This document shows, one piece after another, positions 10,901 to 22,496 of a stretch of 64,000 nucleotides of DNA. Below the pieces are notes generated by a model. That model did not search any database. It was given only the letters and a program-made list of their open reading frames with translations, and was not told the DNA's origin. The DNA is from Sipunculus nudus (lineage: Eukaryota > Annelida > Sipuncula > Golfingiida > Sipunculidae): assembly GCA_026874595.1 (NCBI GenBank), contig CM049308.1, positions 24,640,367 to 24,704,366 of the forward strand. Reading direction: 5' to 3'. The translations under genes were made by a program, and so were the position numbers. The number at the start of each line of letters is the position of its first letter. Position 1 is the stretch's first letter.

Positions 10901-13900
10901 AAGTTTTCTGTTACCCATTTCCATCAAGCTATAGGACTCCGAAGTATCCCTCAAAATAATGGAAAATTTGATACAAAAGCTGAAGTATCTGAACAACTAA
11001 TGCAGAGATCACCATGATTCTTTGCATGCATATTAACCATTAAGTGTTTTTGTTAGTTTCTGCAGACTGGTGGAGCCACCTTTCTTTTTTTTAAAGTTTA
11101 CGCATTTTTTTTTCTAATTTTGAGATATATAAATACAGACACAATCTTGGCCTGTTGGTTAATCCGTTTGATGCTTCAGTTGAATGGGTATATACTACCA
11201 TTCAGATGATAAAATTTCCTTTTGCCAATCTCTTCCCAGTCAGCTGAACGTCATGACCCATGGGTCACTTGTTTTTATTAGTTCCACCAAATCTTCTCAG
11301 TGTAACGGGGGCGGATCCTATGTTAAATTTGCGGTACTCAAATTTATATGAAAAATACACGGAAGATCATCATAGTTACATTACATCTTATACAATCCTT
11401 ATAGATAGGGTAAAATTTGGGAATATTTGGTTCTATTTAATTAACATCATCATGAGAAATGTAAAATTACCTTGGTGATCTCTTTAATGTAAACATTTGT
11501 AATTAAAAGATGACTATTTGCCAGTCAACGACATGTAGTTAACTTAAGTTAATTTATTGTTAAAATGACCATTTTGGTTGCTTTAGTTTCATGTTGTCTT
11601 GGAAGTTTTGTTTATTTTTGTAGGATATATTTTGATAAATACTCACCAATGCCACTTGCTTTTTCCGGATATGATTCTAAGGTTTCATTAAATGTGTTGA
11701 AAAGTAACGCACATTCTATTTGTTCTAATGATTTTGAAATATTTGTTTTATCTTCAACAGTCTGTTAAATTTTACCCATTTTGTCAGTTCGTATATGTGT
11801 TCATTCGAAAGCTCTTCCCGTGGTCTGATAATATTAAGTAAACAGCTGAAAGGAAAGTGATCGGACGGATCATCTGATAATACACAGCATCCGAATACCT
11901 TATGAAGTAGACAACTACTGATAATTACACAATCAACTACACTGCAACCAAAAGGAGTTAATCACATAATTAAGCCTGCTGGTATATCTGGTATATCTGT
12001 TATATTTACAGTGCTAGCATTAAAATCACCGAGGAGAATTAAATTCATCAAATTCTGCTAAAGTATCTACCTATAAATTTTCCATCCTGTTGAAACCATT
12101 TATTTCAACTTCATCCACATAGAATGATGAACCTACTGGCACAATATAGCAGCAAATTATGGCCAACTCTTTATCTTCATTAATTAAGGTACCATCATAC
12201 CCTTTAACTTCTGTTGCACGTAAACTAAGACCTCTTCTCTCCCTATACTCTTTCTGACTATTCCATCACCATACTACCCGTGGAATGCGTCAGAAAATTC
12301 ATTATCAGTGGTTGCTCATGTCTTAGTAATACATACAATACTGTGATTATTTATCAATTCTTTAACTTCTATTGATTTTATTTTGTTCTTTAGTCCATGT
12401 GTATTCCATGTTGCTATTTATGCATTAGCATTTTTGCTAGTGCTGGACTAGTTTACATATGGGGGAAAATTAAATTAAGGTTGAAAAATATGACAAACAG
12501 AAACTGGTTTTTATCCATTTGCATGAGGGAAAAAATCCTACTGGTGCAAATAATATTACAGAAGATATGTCTGAAATAATGTGTGCAATAGAAAATCACG
12601 GACTGAAGTCTGTTTGCCATATATGATTTTGAGCAAGTCTGTATTTCAATAGGTCAGAAGCCCTCATAGGCAGCAATGATCTCTGTGAGTTTGAGAAAGA
12701 TCAAGCATATTGTTGCGAAAGAGAATCAACGATAGTGCTCTGGTGGCCATATTGGAATTCCGACAGGTCTCCAATCATCTCTGTGTATATGAGATAGATC
12801 TTGTTGAGATATCGCGCTTAAAAGAATATCCCTGCTCTGGGAGCCATATTGGAATTCTGACAGGTCTGTTATTAAAAAGGGATTAATCCCTGAGAAAATG
12901 ATAAATTTCAAGCATGTTCTTGTTGAGATATCCGGTGCGAAAGAAAATCACCCATTATGATCTGTTGGCCATATTGGAATTCCGACAGGTCTCCAATCAT
13001 CTCTGTGTATATGAGATAGATCTTGTTGAGATATCGCGCTTAAAAGAATATCCCTGCTCTGGGAGCCATATTGGAATTCTGACAGGTCTGTTATTAAAAA
13101 GGGATTAATCCCTGAGAAAATGATAAATTTCAAGCATGTTCTTGTTGAGATATCCGGTGCGAAAGAAAATCACCCATTATGATCTGTTGGCCATATTGGA
13201 ATTCCGACAAGTCTGTAATTCAATAGGTCTGAAGTCCCCGTATGTACCAATCATCCCTGTGAAATTTGGAAAGCTGAAGTATGTTGTTGTTGTTGTTGAG
13301 TTATCACGTGCGAAAGAAAATCAGCGATTGGGTTGTGGTTGCCATATTGGACTATTGACAGGTCTGTAATTTAATAGGTCAAGAGCCCTCATATGAACAG
13401 GAAAAGTAGACAGGCAGAGTTCCGAAACATTTTCACTGAATAATTAACTTGCTCTTTAGTAGGCTGATTGACAACATAAATAGTTATAATTATATCCATG
13501 TAATAATGTATGCTGTCACCATTACCTTTATTTAGTTAATTATTCAGTTGATGGTAAGCCTACATTTGTTATAATTTACATGAAACATGTCTGCGTTGTA
13601 TACATGTTAACAAAATTAAAAAGGCGTGCTTAAACGCGTTAGTTCTGCACAATACTTGATAAATAAATACATCCTGCTCCATTAATCTGGCCGCTTGTTA
13701 AACTGAATTAACTTCATACTTGAAAGTAAAGTTTGAGCATCAGCAGACTTCTGTATTCCATGTGCTGCAAAATAAAGGCCTTGATCGAACACTTTTAGAT
13801 TACACATTAACTATCAATAATTTAAAGGGGCCCAATCACCTATAAAGCATGTTGAGTTAACAGAAAAATAGCTTCTTCCCTCTAAAATAAATATGTACCT

Positions 13901-15291
13901 ACCAAAATATTGGCTTGAAAGCATTTGCTTATTTCTGTAAACGAGTGTTAAAACAGTGGACTTGGCGCGATCGCAGGTGTCAACATAAACACAGTGCCTA
14001 CGGACGTGGGTAGCGCGGAGCGACAACACGTGTCAATCAGGATTTGCCCTGACTGACTTGGCCAAAAAATGTAATAATTGTTCCCGCTAGTTGAAATACC
14101 GCAAATTGCCCCTCTTAATCGGACCTCCGGTCACGCGGCCTTGTTATGGTATACAGACATACATGCACTGTGTTTACCAACACGCAGAACCATAACAGAT
14201 GTTAAACAGCCGTATGCGAGTGAATGAGACTGTGTGCTTGGATGGTTCTGCTCGGAAATTTTTGTATAAAGCAAAACTGAACTATTAGTGTGAAGGAAAA
14301 GGCATAGAATTGCTCCTGATTATGCCCCTTTAATTTATTCATCGGTACTGCCATAGTAATTGCAGGATCCAAACCCTGAATACCATGAATATTTCGTGGA
14401 ACTATTTCTTAAATGAAAGCCAGTATACAATACTACAACTGTCAATTGTGGTACTTTTATTACAATTTGAAAAATCTTTCCAATAGCAACCGCACTATAC
14501 TGTGTACGAGTGTTTTTTAGGCTCACAAGGGGGGGGGGCATAGGGGTAATGGTGGTTATATCAATTGTTGTATAATCAGTTAAAATAATTGGTATACTGC
14601 AACATTCAGATGAAATTGTTGGTATATACTGCAGTATGCTAAAGTAAAATGTATTTAAGTGAAATACATATATGTAATGTCTGGTATATTGCAGTATATA
14701 GTGAATTTAAAAGTCCACGCAGATACGGATGAAATTGTTTGTATACTGTGATATATCAAACGCAGACTCTAAATAATTGAATCAGTCAGGGAATATTTCT
14801 TGATAAATATAACAAATATTACAATCGAATAGACTGGAACAGTCGGCAAGCTAGAAGTGAGGCTCTACGGGCAAGACCTAGGACTGGCATAAGCCTAAGA
14901 CGCCTAGCCAAAGTTTTTACCAGAAGGATGCGTTCTCTCTACCCAGGAGAGAATGGATAATGGTCATGGGCGGCAGGCAAATGTAGAAAGAATTACCCTC
15001 TAGCGCTTATTATGGCTGCTTGTATTATTATGTCCTGGGGGGGGGGGGGGGCAGGAATACAAAATGTAAAGCCGGAGATGAGACTGATATCGCCGATTAT
15101 ATTTGACTTTAATGTAATCGTCCTCCTCGGCTAGTATTTGAGCAAATAGGATTACTATTCAGTTTCATTTATTTCAGGTCGAGATATCCAAACGTTATAC
15201 TCAATCATTAAATTTTTTACTGGTATAACTTGGAAGAAAATGATGAATACGTACCGGCAAGCAGCGCAGCAAGGACGATGACGAACTTCAT
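7901..15291 (-). CDS. Gene 1: small secreted eight-cysteine protein
   Basis: Two coding exons: 15291-15255 (37 nt, signal peptide MKFVIVLAALLA) and 8076-7901 (176 nt), separated by a 7.2-kb intron. The donor G|GTACGT and acceptor TTTCCAG|TG join in phase 1, giving 70 residues. The mature part has eight cysteines in the pattern C-x7-C-x7-C-x5-C-x7-C-x5-CC-x9-C, with CPNPGDNGC and a sequon N-A-T after the CC pair. A signal peptide and dense cysteines suggest a disulphide-rich secreted peptide. Its function is unknown to me, and the end resembles WAP (C-P-x4-CC) without matching that family. It differs from genes 2 and 4 at a few residues (GGDCQSRD, HSTC, EGQF). The start codon is fixed by conservation of the exon in all paralogues. 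A conserved TATA box lies upstream and an untranslated third exon downstream. Confidence 0.8.
8052..8210 (-). repeat. Tandem 3'-splice-site units, gene 1
   Basis: About four degenerate ~35-bp units with the core TGAATTCTGTGAGAG (plus strand) begin at the real acceptor (8077-8079) and extend into the intron. Each older unit resembles the acceptor plus the first exon bases. Confidence 0.7.
8477..8581 (-). other. Conserved exon-like segment in gene 1 intron
   Basis: An acceptor-like CTTTGCAG is followed by an open frame reading YHSSKES...NLTDVVDYVTGLIPRKY and a possible donor TAT|GTGACT. Homologous segments occur in the introns of genes 2, 4 and 5. Splicing from exon 1 (phase 1) would not keep this frame, so a coding role here is doubtful. 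Confidence 0.3.
8820..8827. other. Empty LINE target site
   Basis: TCAAGGTA occurs once here. In gene 4 the same 8 bases flank a LINE copy on both sides (as TACCTTGA at 51254-51261 and 52043-52050). Gene 1 therefore keeps the pre-insertion state. Confidence 0.75.
9070..9560 (+). repeat. Intron segment with TGACGTCA (CRE-like) sites
   Basis: The segment contains TGACGTCA or GACGTCAC at about 9498, 9510 and 9538. It is homologous to 24990-25490, and to both arms of the foldback at 50230-51000 and 61440-62190. Confidence 0.6.
9696..11275 (+). repeat. ~340-bp satellite, four units, with inverted ends
   Basis: The phrase GGCACAAAT..TAAC..CTGG recurs at about 9783, 10128, 10476 and 10814, a period near 340 bp. 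Each unit continues with a similar block (AGGTCTCTGTTACCCAT). A CGTCCGTC microsatellite at 9738-9778 precedes the first unit. CAGCTGACTG near 9700 and its reverse complement CAGTCAGCTG near 11239 sit at the two ends, which suggests a composite mobile element. The proteins in its frames are not meaningful. Confidence 0.75.
11785..12425 (-). pseudogene. LINE apurinic-type endonuclease domain relic
   Basis: The minus strand read from about 12420 gives a broken APE-type endonuclease. It starts ATWNTHGLKNKIKSIEVKEL, then RLSLRATEVKGYDGTLI, a GDFNAS-like catalytic segment near 12020-12050, and SDDPSDHFP near 11850 (the SDH box). Several frameshifts interrupt it. No RT part follows on this strand. 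Confidence 0.75.
12430..13380. repeat. Dispersed repeat with GCCATATTGG units
   Basis: Short, related modules (GGCCATATTGGAATTC, CAGGTCTGTAATT, TTGTTGAGATATC) repeat through the block. The same block occurs at 44400-44990, starting from the shared GACTAGTTTACATATGGG. Confidence 0.75.
12744..13187. repeat. 222-bp tandem duplication
   Basis: Bases 12744-12965 and 12966-13187 appear identical by eye. A partial third unit starts at 13188. Confidence 0.9.
13822..14333. mobile_element. TTAA-flanked MITE
   Basis: The element (13826-14329) is bounded by TTAA on both sides. Its inverted ends are AGGGGCCCAATCACC and the complement of GATTATGCCCCT. The TTAA duplication is typical of piggyBac-like elements. 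Related ends occur at 21680-21775 and 33973-34437. Confidence 0.65.
15037..15051 (-). repeat. Poly-C tract followed by AG (sense strand), gene 1 intron
   Basis: A run of 15 C in the gene's sense direction is followed directly by AG. The homologous site has 20 C in gene 4 (49634-49653), 16 C in gene 5 (60810-60825) and an interrupted run in gene 2 (26121-26137). Confidence 0.7.
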
Positions 15292-15339
15292 GATGAAGAA
15301 TCTCTTCTTGTTGTCTTCGGGCTACAAAACTTTAAAACA

Positions 15340-15540
15340 GGTTTTTGAGTGTCCTGCTCAGCCGTCCCTCTTATATATATAGCAAAGTCCACCCTGGGAA
15401 AACAACAGGTCTCTGGGAGAACAAGCATATGGTTCCCACATCACAGCCAACATCATCTTAAAATAGAATGGCGAAGATTTTTGTTTAAATCTATTGATCG
15501 TTTGATCTAGAATAGTAACAAGGTATGGGAACTTCCAAAA
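15340..15540 (-). promoter_or_regulatory. Gene 1 core promoter
   Basis: A TATA box (TATATATAA, 15379-15371) lies about 80 bases upstream of the ATG. GGAAGTTCCC (15536-15527), which resembles an NF-kB site, lies further upstream. Both are conserved in position in genes 2, 4 and 5. Confidence 0.65.
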
Positions 15541-15599
15541 AATGCGTTCTTCCGTACACTTAGCTCAAGGGATATATATAAAATATTTATTTATGTCAA

Positions 15600-18500
15600 A
15601 TGCTTATAGCAAGGGTCTCTTGATAATTTCTTAACTGTTGTCGTGCAATTGGTGTCAGTAATTAAGACATTATTTGAAATACTATTTTTTACAATCATTA
15701 CGATTTTTTTTTAATTTAATTTTTTTTTTATTTATTTAAAATTTGCAAATATAGCTAACCCCTTTAAGTCCTTTTATGCAGCTGAACTTGTTTATAGAGC
15801 TGATGTACGCAAATTAAGGACACATATCTTTAGACCGCAGTGGTATCAGTTATCAAATTATGTAAACCACTGATACACATACTTGATCATCCAGACACAC
15901 AATCAGAGATATAAAATAAAGTTCAGCAGATCCACAACCATGCCAAGTTTAAAGTAAGTCAACCCATCAGGTTCTTTAATACTTTTATGGAAACTAGAAA
16001 TCTGCATTCTACTGAATGCAAGCCTCCGCCATGTGGGGCCCCAGATTGTGGGATGCTCCCCCAACCCGTGTTTGCATTCAATTATTTGCCCAAAAGCCCA
16101 GGTTCCTTCATGCATAAGTAACTGTACATTTGTGAATATTTATTGATGACGTCCTGGAATCCGACTCATGTGTCGGATCCACACCAAAGTCAAATTGGTT
16201 CTTCATTGGCGCATTCCCGAAATACCCTGCAAATTTCAAGAGATTCCGTTAATGATTGATAAGTTATGATGTGAACAAACACAGGGGTCCGCCAATATTG
16301 CTAACGGGCAAGTTAGGATTCCTTAGAATGCAGATTTCTATTTATTCATGAAATCATTCCTTTGCTTTTCGACGTTTGACGTTACATGCATGGAAAAACA
16401 TGTACGACCGGTAGGCTGCAGTATAAATGACTTTTCGTCTGTGCTGGTTGGATTTTTATTCGTGAAGTTTAAATTTCGCGATAGTATACTTTTCGCGAAC
16501 GTAATGAATTTAAAACCCTCGCGTTTAAAAATACAACGGCAGTATTTTTTTACATAGGTCATACAATATACCCTTCACACATTTTGTAAACTATCACGTC
16601 AAAGAAAAATGTGTACAATTTATACTAATCACATTTCACTGATATTATTTAAATTATAATTCAAAACTGCTATACTCGTGCACAACAGCTACAATATATT
16701 ATATAAAGAATAAATGTATTTCAGTGGTTTATACGGATGACAAATATTTTCCCCCATTATTCATTTTAATACTAAAAATACAAATTTACCGCCTGTATAA
16801 ATTGTGTTCTTATTTTGTCCAATTTTTTAACCTGTGCAGTAATCTGACATTTTACATTTGTTCATTTTATATACTGATATTAAATTATTTGTGTTCTGAT
16901 TATATATAGTAAACAAACATTTTAAATGTAAGGAGCCCCTGATTTATTATAAAAGGTAATTCTTTATTGGAAACCATCTGAGCATTAGTGTGTTCAAGGT
17001 TGAAAGGGATACTGCTCCATTTGATTTCATCCAATCTATACATTTCTATATTATTTTGTTTATGAAAATTCACAAGAACATAGGTCCTTTGTCTCTTTGA
17101 TTATATAGAGTGTTGCGACCGAAGCCGTCTCTCGACTATTGATTGGTGTTCCTCGCTTGGGTCTCCCCCTGTAGGCTGGACGTCAGGGCTACCCCTGTCA
17201 TTAATGTCTTCATTGTGCCAAGCAAACGGGTTTTGACAGGGCCCTTTGTCTTGTATTATCGATAACATTAGAATAAAACGCGCGGGCAGTATCCCATTAG
17301 TGGTCAAGTGACTCGTACTGCCCTGTAAAAAGGAATAAATTATTGGTCCCAGTCGTATTTATTTTTCTCTGATAAATCCATTATATTTCACATCCTCACC
17401 TCGTTATAAATTTAGTCACCTGGAATTTCGGCTTTTATGGATCTCCGTTCAAGAAAAACTCAGACTTCCAGATAAACGCAAGTGGGTTGATTATTCAAGT
17501 ACATTCATGCTATCTGATAAGAATAAAGTTAGAGATATGAACAATACGTTATACTTAGACAAATACCCTTTTCCTGTAACGCATTCATAAAGCTTCAACG
17601 ATGATAGAAAAGGGGAAACCAATATACTTTACAGTTTAATATACGCATGCCCAACCGAGCATTCTGGGTAAAATCATAGCATTATCCTACTATAATTTGA
17701 GGATTTGGTCGCAAATAAAGCGTTTTTCCGCACTAAAATTTGTCGATATACGTCCCCCTTGGTATGTACGTCGTGACTGAATACAGGCCTAACTAACATA
17801 ACAGACTGGCAAATAATAAATTTACAAAGTAAGAATGAGGCTGGGGTTTATTGACTCGGCACTGCAAAGTCATAATAGCACAAGGGAAGCCAGTATAGAA
17901 TCCGGCCTACATGGACGAGGTTAATGGTGTATACGGACGGACGTAATGATGTTTCATGTATTGGAGAAGTAAGAGGCATGTCGATGTCATATCATCAGGC
18001 ATGTCATGGCTTATTTGATTACTACTAATATGAGACGGTACAGTCAGTTTAGACCCATCTTGGAAATGAAGACCGGATTCTTTTCTCTGGCCGCACAAGG
18101 TACCAGGTAGCTTGAGGGTTTCCAAGTTAAAATAATTTTTCGTATTTTTGTGTATTTTTCATTATTCGCTCTAAACGCCTTTCCCTGCAAGAGTTTACCG
18201 GAAAGGCTTTATTACAATCCCTGTGTATATGTGTGTGTTAAAAAAATTATGGTTAGGGTGTCTGCGTGTATTTGTATAACCGAACTTAAGTGGACACGAT
18301 ATTGACTGCACACCAAACGCCCGAAGACCTTTTTTTCTGTGAGGAATAACACACGGGTCCTCGCAAACGAAAAGCTGTAAAAGCATTATTAAAGCATTAG
18401 AAAAGCTGGGAAAATTATTGGGAAGTTTCTTGCAAGTCATCAGAAAGAACGTTTTGTTGACATGTGTGTAACAGCGCCATCTATTGAGAGCTTTGCAAGA

Positions 18501-19039
18501 TGCTTAGTTAAACGTGTGCGTGAAAGCCAATTCCTCGATAATATGTTAAAACTGGTCATTCAACCTGTTTAGCGTTATCAGATATTATTTTGATCGTGAG
18601 AAATTAAAATAAGAACCTTATATTACCATGGATTTCAGGGGTAAACAGGAAACAAAAAAAATATATTTTCTTATCTACATGATAGGTATACCTTTTGATC
18701 TGTAAAGAAAAACTGTAAGCAGTTTGTTCTAAAATTTATAATGGACACAAAACGTTTTACATTGTAAAATAATTAATCATTCCATCCATTGAAAATATAT
18801 GTTAATATATGTTTATCGTTTGTAATATGTGCTTTGCGCTTATTGTATCGAGAAAGCATGTTGCATCATTATATTGTTACATTATTAATTGATTTCTTTT
18901 TAATCGTATTGCTTGTGTCTTGTTTCATTTTGGTAAAGATTACGAATTTACATAGAATTACAACATTAATCTAAACATATTATATCTTCACATACTTTAT
19001 GTACTTTTACTTGTACCGTGATGTCTTGTATAATGTTGT

Positions 19040-19116
<77 letters not shown>

Positions 19117-21650
19117 CTACAGGAAAGCATGTACATTAGCCTGATTGGCTACGTTTGAAATCATGTTAAAATAAATATGATTAAACCAAGTGTGCTTGAT
19201 AAGCTGAATGGTAGGTGCTCGCTATGACACGAAGACATGACATAAACTGAATGTCCTCGCAGATTGTCCTCGCAAGTTATGCATTAAGACAACGCATCGT
19301 TCTCACGTCTAACCAGCCTTCTTCTTTAAAAAAGTATGCGAGGATACATGCGTACCCTAAGTGTTTAGGATCTAAATAGCCCTTCTTGCTAAATCTTGAA
19401 AAACGGTTTGTCCTCTGAAGTATAATTTGAAAGTACGGTCCTCTCTTGTACGCATATACGCGTATGTTTGTGTGTGGAGGGGGGGGGGGGGGGGGGTACC
19501 TGCGTATGCATGTATGTGTGTGTAGACTCTTTCCACGGTCGTCCCCTGAGTTCGGGTCCGGTGAGGCAGTATCTCTGGTTTTGTTAATTGAAACACGATA
19601 CCTACCAGAGACCCCGATTAGAACATCCCTTAATTTTTAAGGATACGATGGATTTGTTTTAATTATTTTTGGTTTTATTATAGGAGATGTAACATTGATT
19701 AGAGATTATCTGTATGTGTCAATCAAACGGACCCAAACACTCAGGGGCAGCTTCCGTCGCCAGTCGTTGATGGAATATACATGTGTATTCTCGTATAATC
19801 CGCATTTCTTACAGATAGTGAGAAACGTAATAATAATGGAATTAATACACAGGCGGTCAGTGTTTGCGGTAATGTAGATATAAGTTGGTCCCCATTTTAG
19901 ATAATGCCAATATATCCTTGTTTTTCCTCATTCTAAATTATATGTGTTACCCGCTTCCGTGGAACGGGGGACATTGATTTGGGTCTGTCTGTTTGTCTGT
20001 CTTTCCCTCTGTCTGTCCGTCCATCAGGTTTTCGTTTCCGTCCGATAACTTTTCTAACTATTATCAGATTTCATTCAAATTTGGGTCAGTAATTGCTTCT
20101 ATGCATACCATGTTCAAGATTGATTTTGTGGTGTCTGTTTGAATATTTATTATCACCAGCTCCAAAAAAAAAAAAAAAAAGTTTTGTTTCCAATTCACAA
20201 CAAAAATTATGACATGTGGAAACATCTTCAAGGAACAATGAAAACTAAAACACAGGCCCTATGACGTGTAGAGACATCTTCAGGGGAAAATAAAAACGAA
20301 TACATTGAGAAGGCAAGCATAAAGATCATAGAAGCTAAAATAAAATGTGGCGAAAGCGGGGAGAGACATAAATTCCACGAGTTGGTTGTTTAACATAATT
20401 CAATATTTGACTGATACGCCTGAAAGGCAACGGTTGTCACCTTCTACACTACAACCATATATAATTACTAATTCTGAGATATCCTGCATCGTTACATTAA
20501 ACGTCTTTAACCATTCCATCATAATATAATATATACTTTTTCACATTATGACATTAACAGAATAGGTGATTAACAGTTTCTCATTTGGTAAAACAGTCTA
20601 ATAGCACCACTAATGGCTTTAGTTTTCCGCATAGCTTTATGACTCATGGGTCCATTGTTGTAGATTTGCCACTGGTATTTGCTCGAATATCATTTAAGGT
20701 ATGGCAATCAAGCTAACATAATTCAAATACAAATTCTTTCGGGTCACCCTACCCTTAGCTAAAAGTATAACCAAATGATATTGCCAAGGCGAGAATCTAC
20801 CTGCGGAGGCAGTTGGTGGCGATCGGACCCGTAACGTCAGAGACTAAATCAGGCGCTGTCCCTTCCCTGACCAAGATGTCAAATCAAAGTTACACACTTC
20901 GGTATAAGACGCGTATGTTTACTTAAAATATTCTAGTTTTGATTTTTAAACAGGAGATAGTAGCCTTTTTGCCAAACTGATCTACCAGCCTGCGTATGTA
21001 TAACATACACAAACGCCAGCACGAACGAACGCCGAGATATATTTATAGAGGAATGTAGACCCCAAAACGTGTGAATATTCCGGCAGTACACTTACCTATT
21101 ATGCCCCACCCTGTGATATTATATAAAAATATAAAGATTATAAATAGATTGTCGATTCCTTAGCAGATACTCTGAGGTACACTGCCCTAAAGTTTCCGCC
21201 CTGTAAAATATGTGGGGACAAGTTCGTGTGAACATTACACGTGTTTATTATATCGAGTTAAATAACCCATATATGCAACAATTATGAAATTTTTATCATA
21301 GGTGAACTACCAACTCTTTTTAAGTTATCATTTAACATATTTCTCAATCATTCAAAGATTTCTCTTTGATACGTGACATTCTTCTATTAATCTATTAATC
21401 AACTCTCGTTATTGTATTTGACAGTCACAATATAATAGATGTCAGTCTGGTGTTTTAGACTGAGGTATGAGTAATCCTGACTATACTCGGGAAGTAGTTC
21501 AATCAAAATCGGAAACCTACAACTATGTTTTCATTCGGTGTGATGAAACATTTCTGCTAAAATGAGTTCATTCAAGCATTTCATTGTGGTAATTGTGAAG
21601 AATAATATATTTGTAACAATGTCAACAAAGCATGCATTGAACGTGCTCTT
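15600..21650. other. Intergenic region between genes 1 and 2
   Basis: No gene is supported here. It contains a dispersed repeat at 15760-15860 (also near 48720-48830 and 59940-60060, reverse). A second repeat at 15990-16190 is shared with 26815-26900 and, reversed, 41565-41780. There is also a (TA)n array, poly-G runs (19479-19496) and a fragment of a CTGTCTGTCCGT-type repeat at 19970-20160. Open frames are short and unconserved. Confidence 0.5.
19039..19117. repeat. (TA)n microsatellite
   Basis: A nearly pure TA array with one AA interruption. Confidence 0.92.
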
Positions 21651-21679
21651 TTTTTTTCTTTCTGGCGACTCTAGATAAT

Positions 21680-21775
21680 TAAAGGTGCCCATTCCCCTAC
21701 CTATTGAAAAAGAATTGATTAAATTCTGGCTTTCACTCTGCATATATTAGGGTGTAATTCTGGTTATGAAAAGTT
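21680..21775 (+). mobile_element. Fragment of the 33973-34437 MITE family
   Basis: TTAAAGGTGCCCATTCCCCTACC and the following ~75 bases match the left end at 33973. No right end is found, because block B begins immediately after. Confidence 0.55.
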
Positions 21776-22189
21776 TTTGAACAGCGCCCCCAGTTCAACG
21801 CAAAATGAAAATGCGAGGCCGATTCTGGGCAGTGTGAACAGCGCCATATAAGACGCGGTTGACCAGGTATAAGGAACAACCGTATTTTTTACCATCCTAC
21901 ATATATAAGAAAGTGCTGAATATATTCACTTTGATCATCAGCGATAATTTTATATAAGATACTGACTTTGCAATTATTATGGAGAGAACTATAGCTTATA
22001 TAAGAAACTGGCCAGATAGTGAGGTTTTGTTATAATTGTGGCTATGATTGGATGTAAAAAGCGGCCATTAGGTCAACCACTCTTTTGCGTAAACGCATAA
22101 CTTCAGTTCCTTCGATAATGATTATACTACGACAATTATCAGAGCCCTCATACATGTCACGACAACAACAACAATCATATTGGTAATAT

Positions 22190-22247
22190 TTTTTATTTGA
22201 TCCCCTTTCAGAATGACTCCATGGTTCTCTTAGATCCAGCTGATAAC
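22190..22247 (-). other. Gene 2 exon 3 (3' UTR)
   Basis: The acceptor TTTTAG precedes GTTATCAGCTGG at 22247, with AATAAA at 22197-22192. The donor is TTAG|GTAAGC at 22481/22480, just after the stop codon. Confidence 0.65.
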
Positions 22248-22496
22248 CTAAAATATCAATTAAAGTGTTTAGTTTAACACTGATGTATCTTTAAAAAATA
22301 AGAATATGTGCTACATTTGTACAGCACAAAGAATCAATGTTGGCATTAAAGTTCCATTTATATACAGTCATACATTGTATATTATTTTAAATTACTATAC
22401 GTCAATCGATCCCTATAAATATTCATAATTTCATATGCATATACTTTGACCCTGTGCATAATCCAGTGCTGACCGCTTACCTAAGGTACGGCTGTC

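Noticed and set aside
12740..13350. Array of SRF CArG boxes
   Set aside because: The recurring CCATATTGG has five, not six, A/T bases between CC and GG, so it does not fit the consensus.
7901..15291. WAP-domain or toxin assignment for the cysteine family
   Set aside because: Only C-P-x4-CC matches WAP; the last two cysteines of WAP are missing and an extra one lies at the start. Small size and cysteines alone do not show toxicity.
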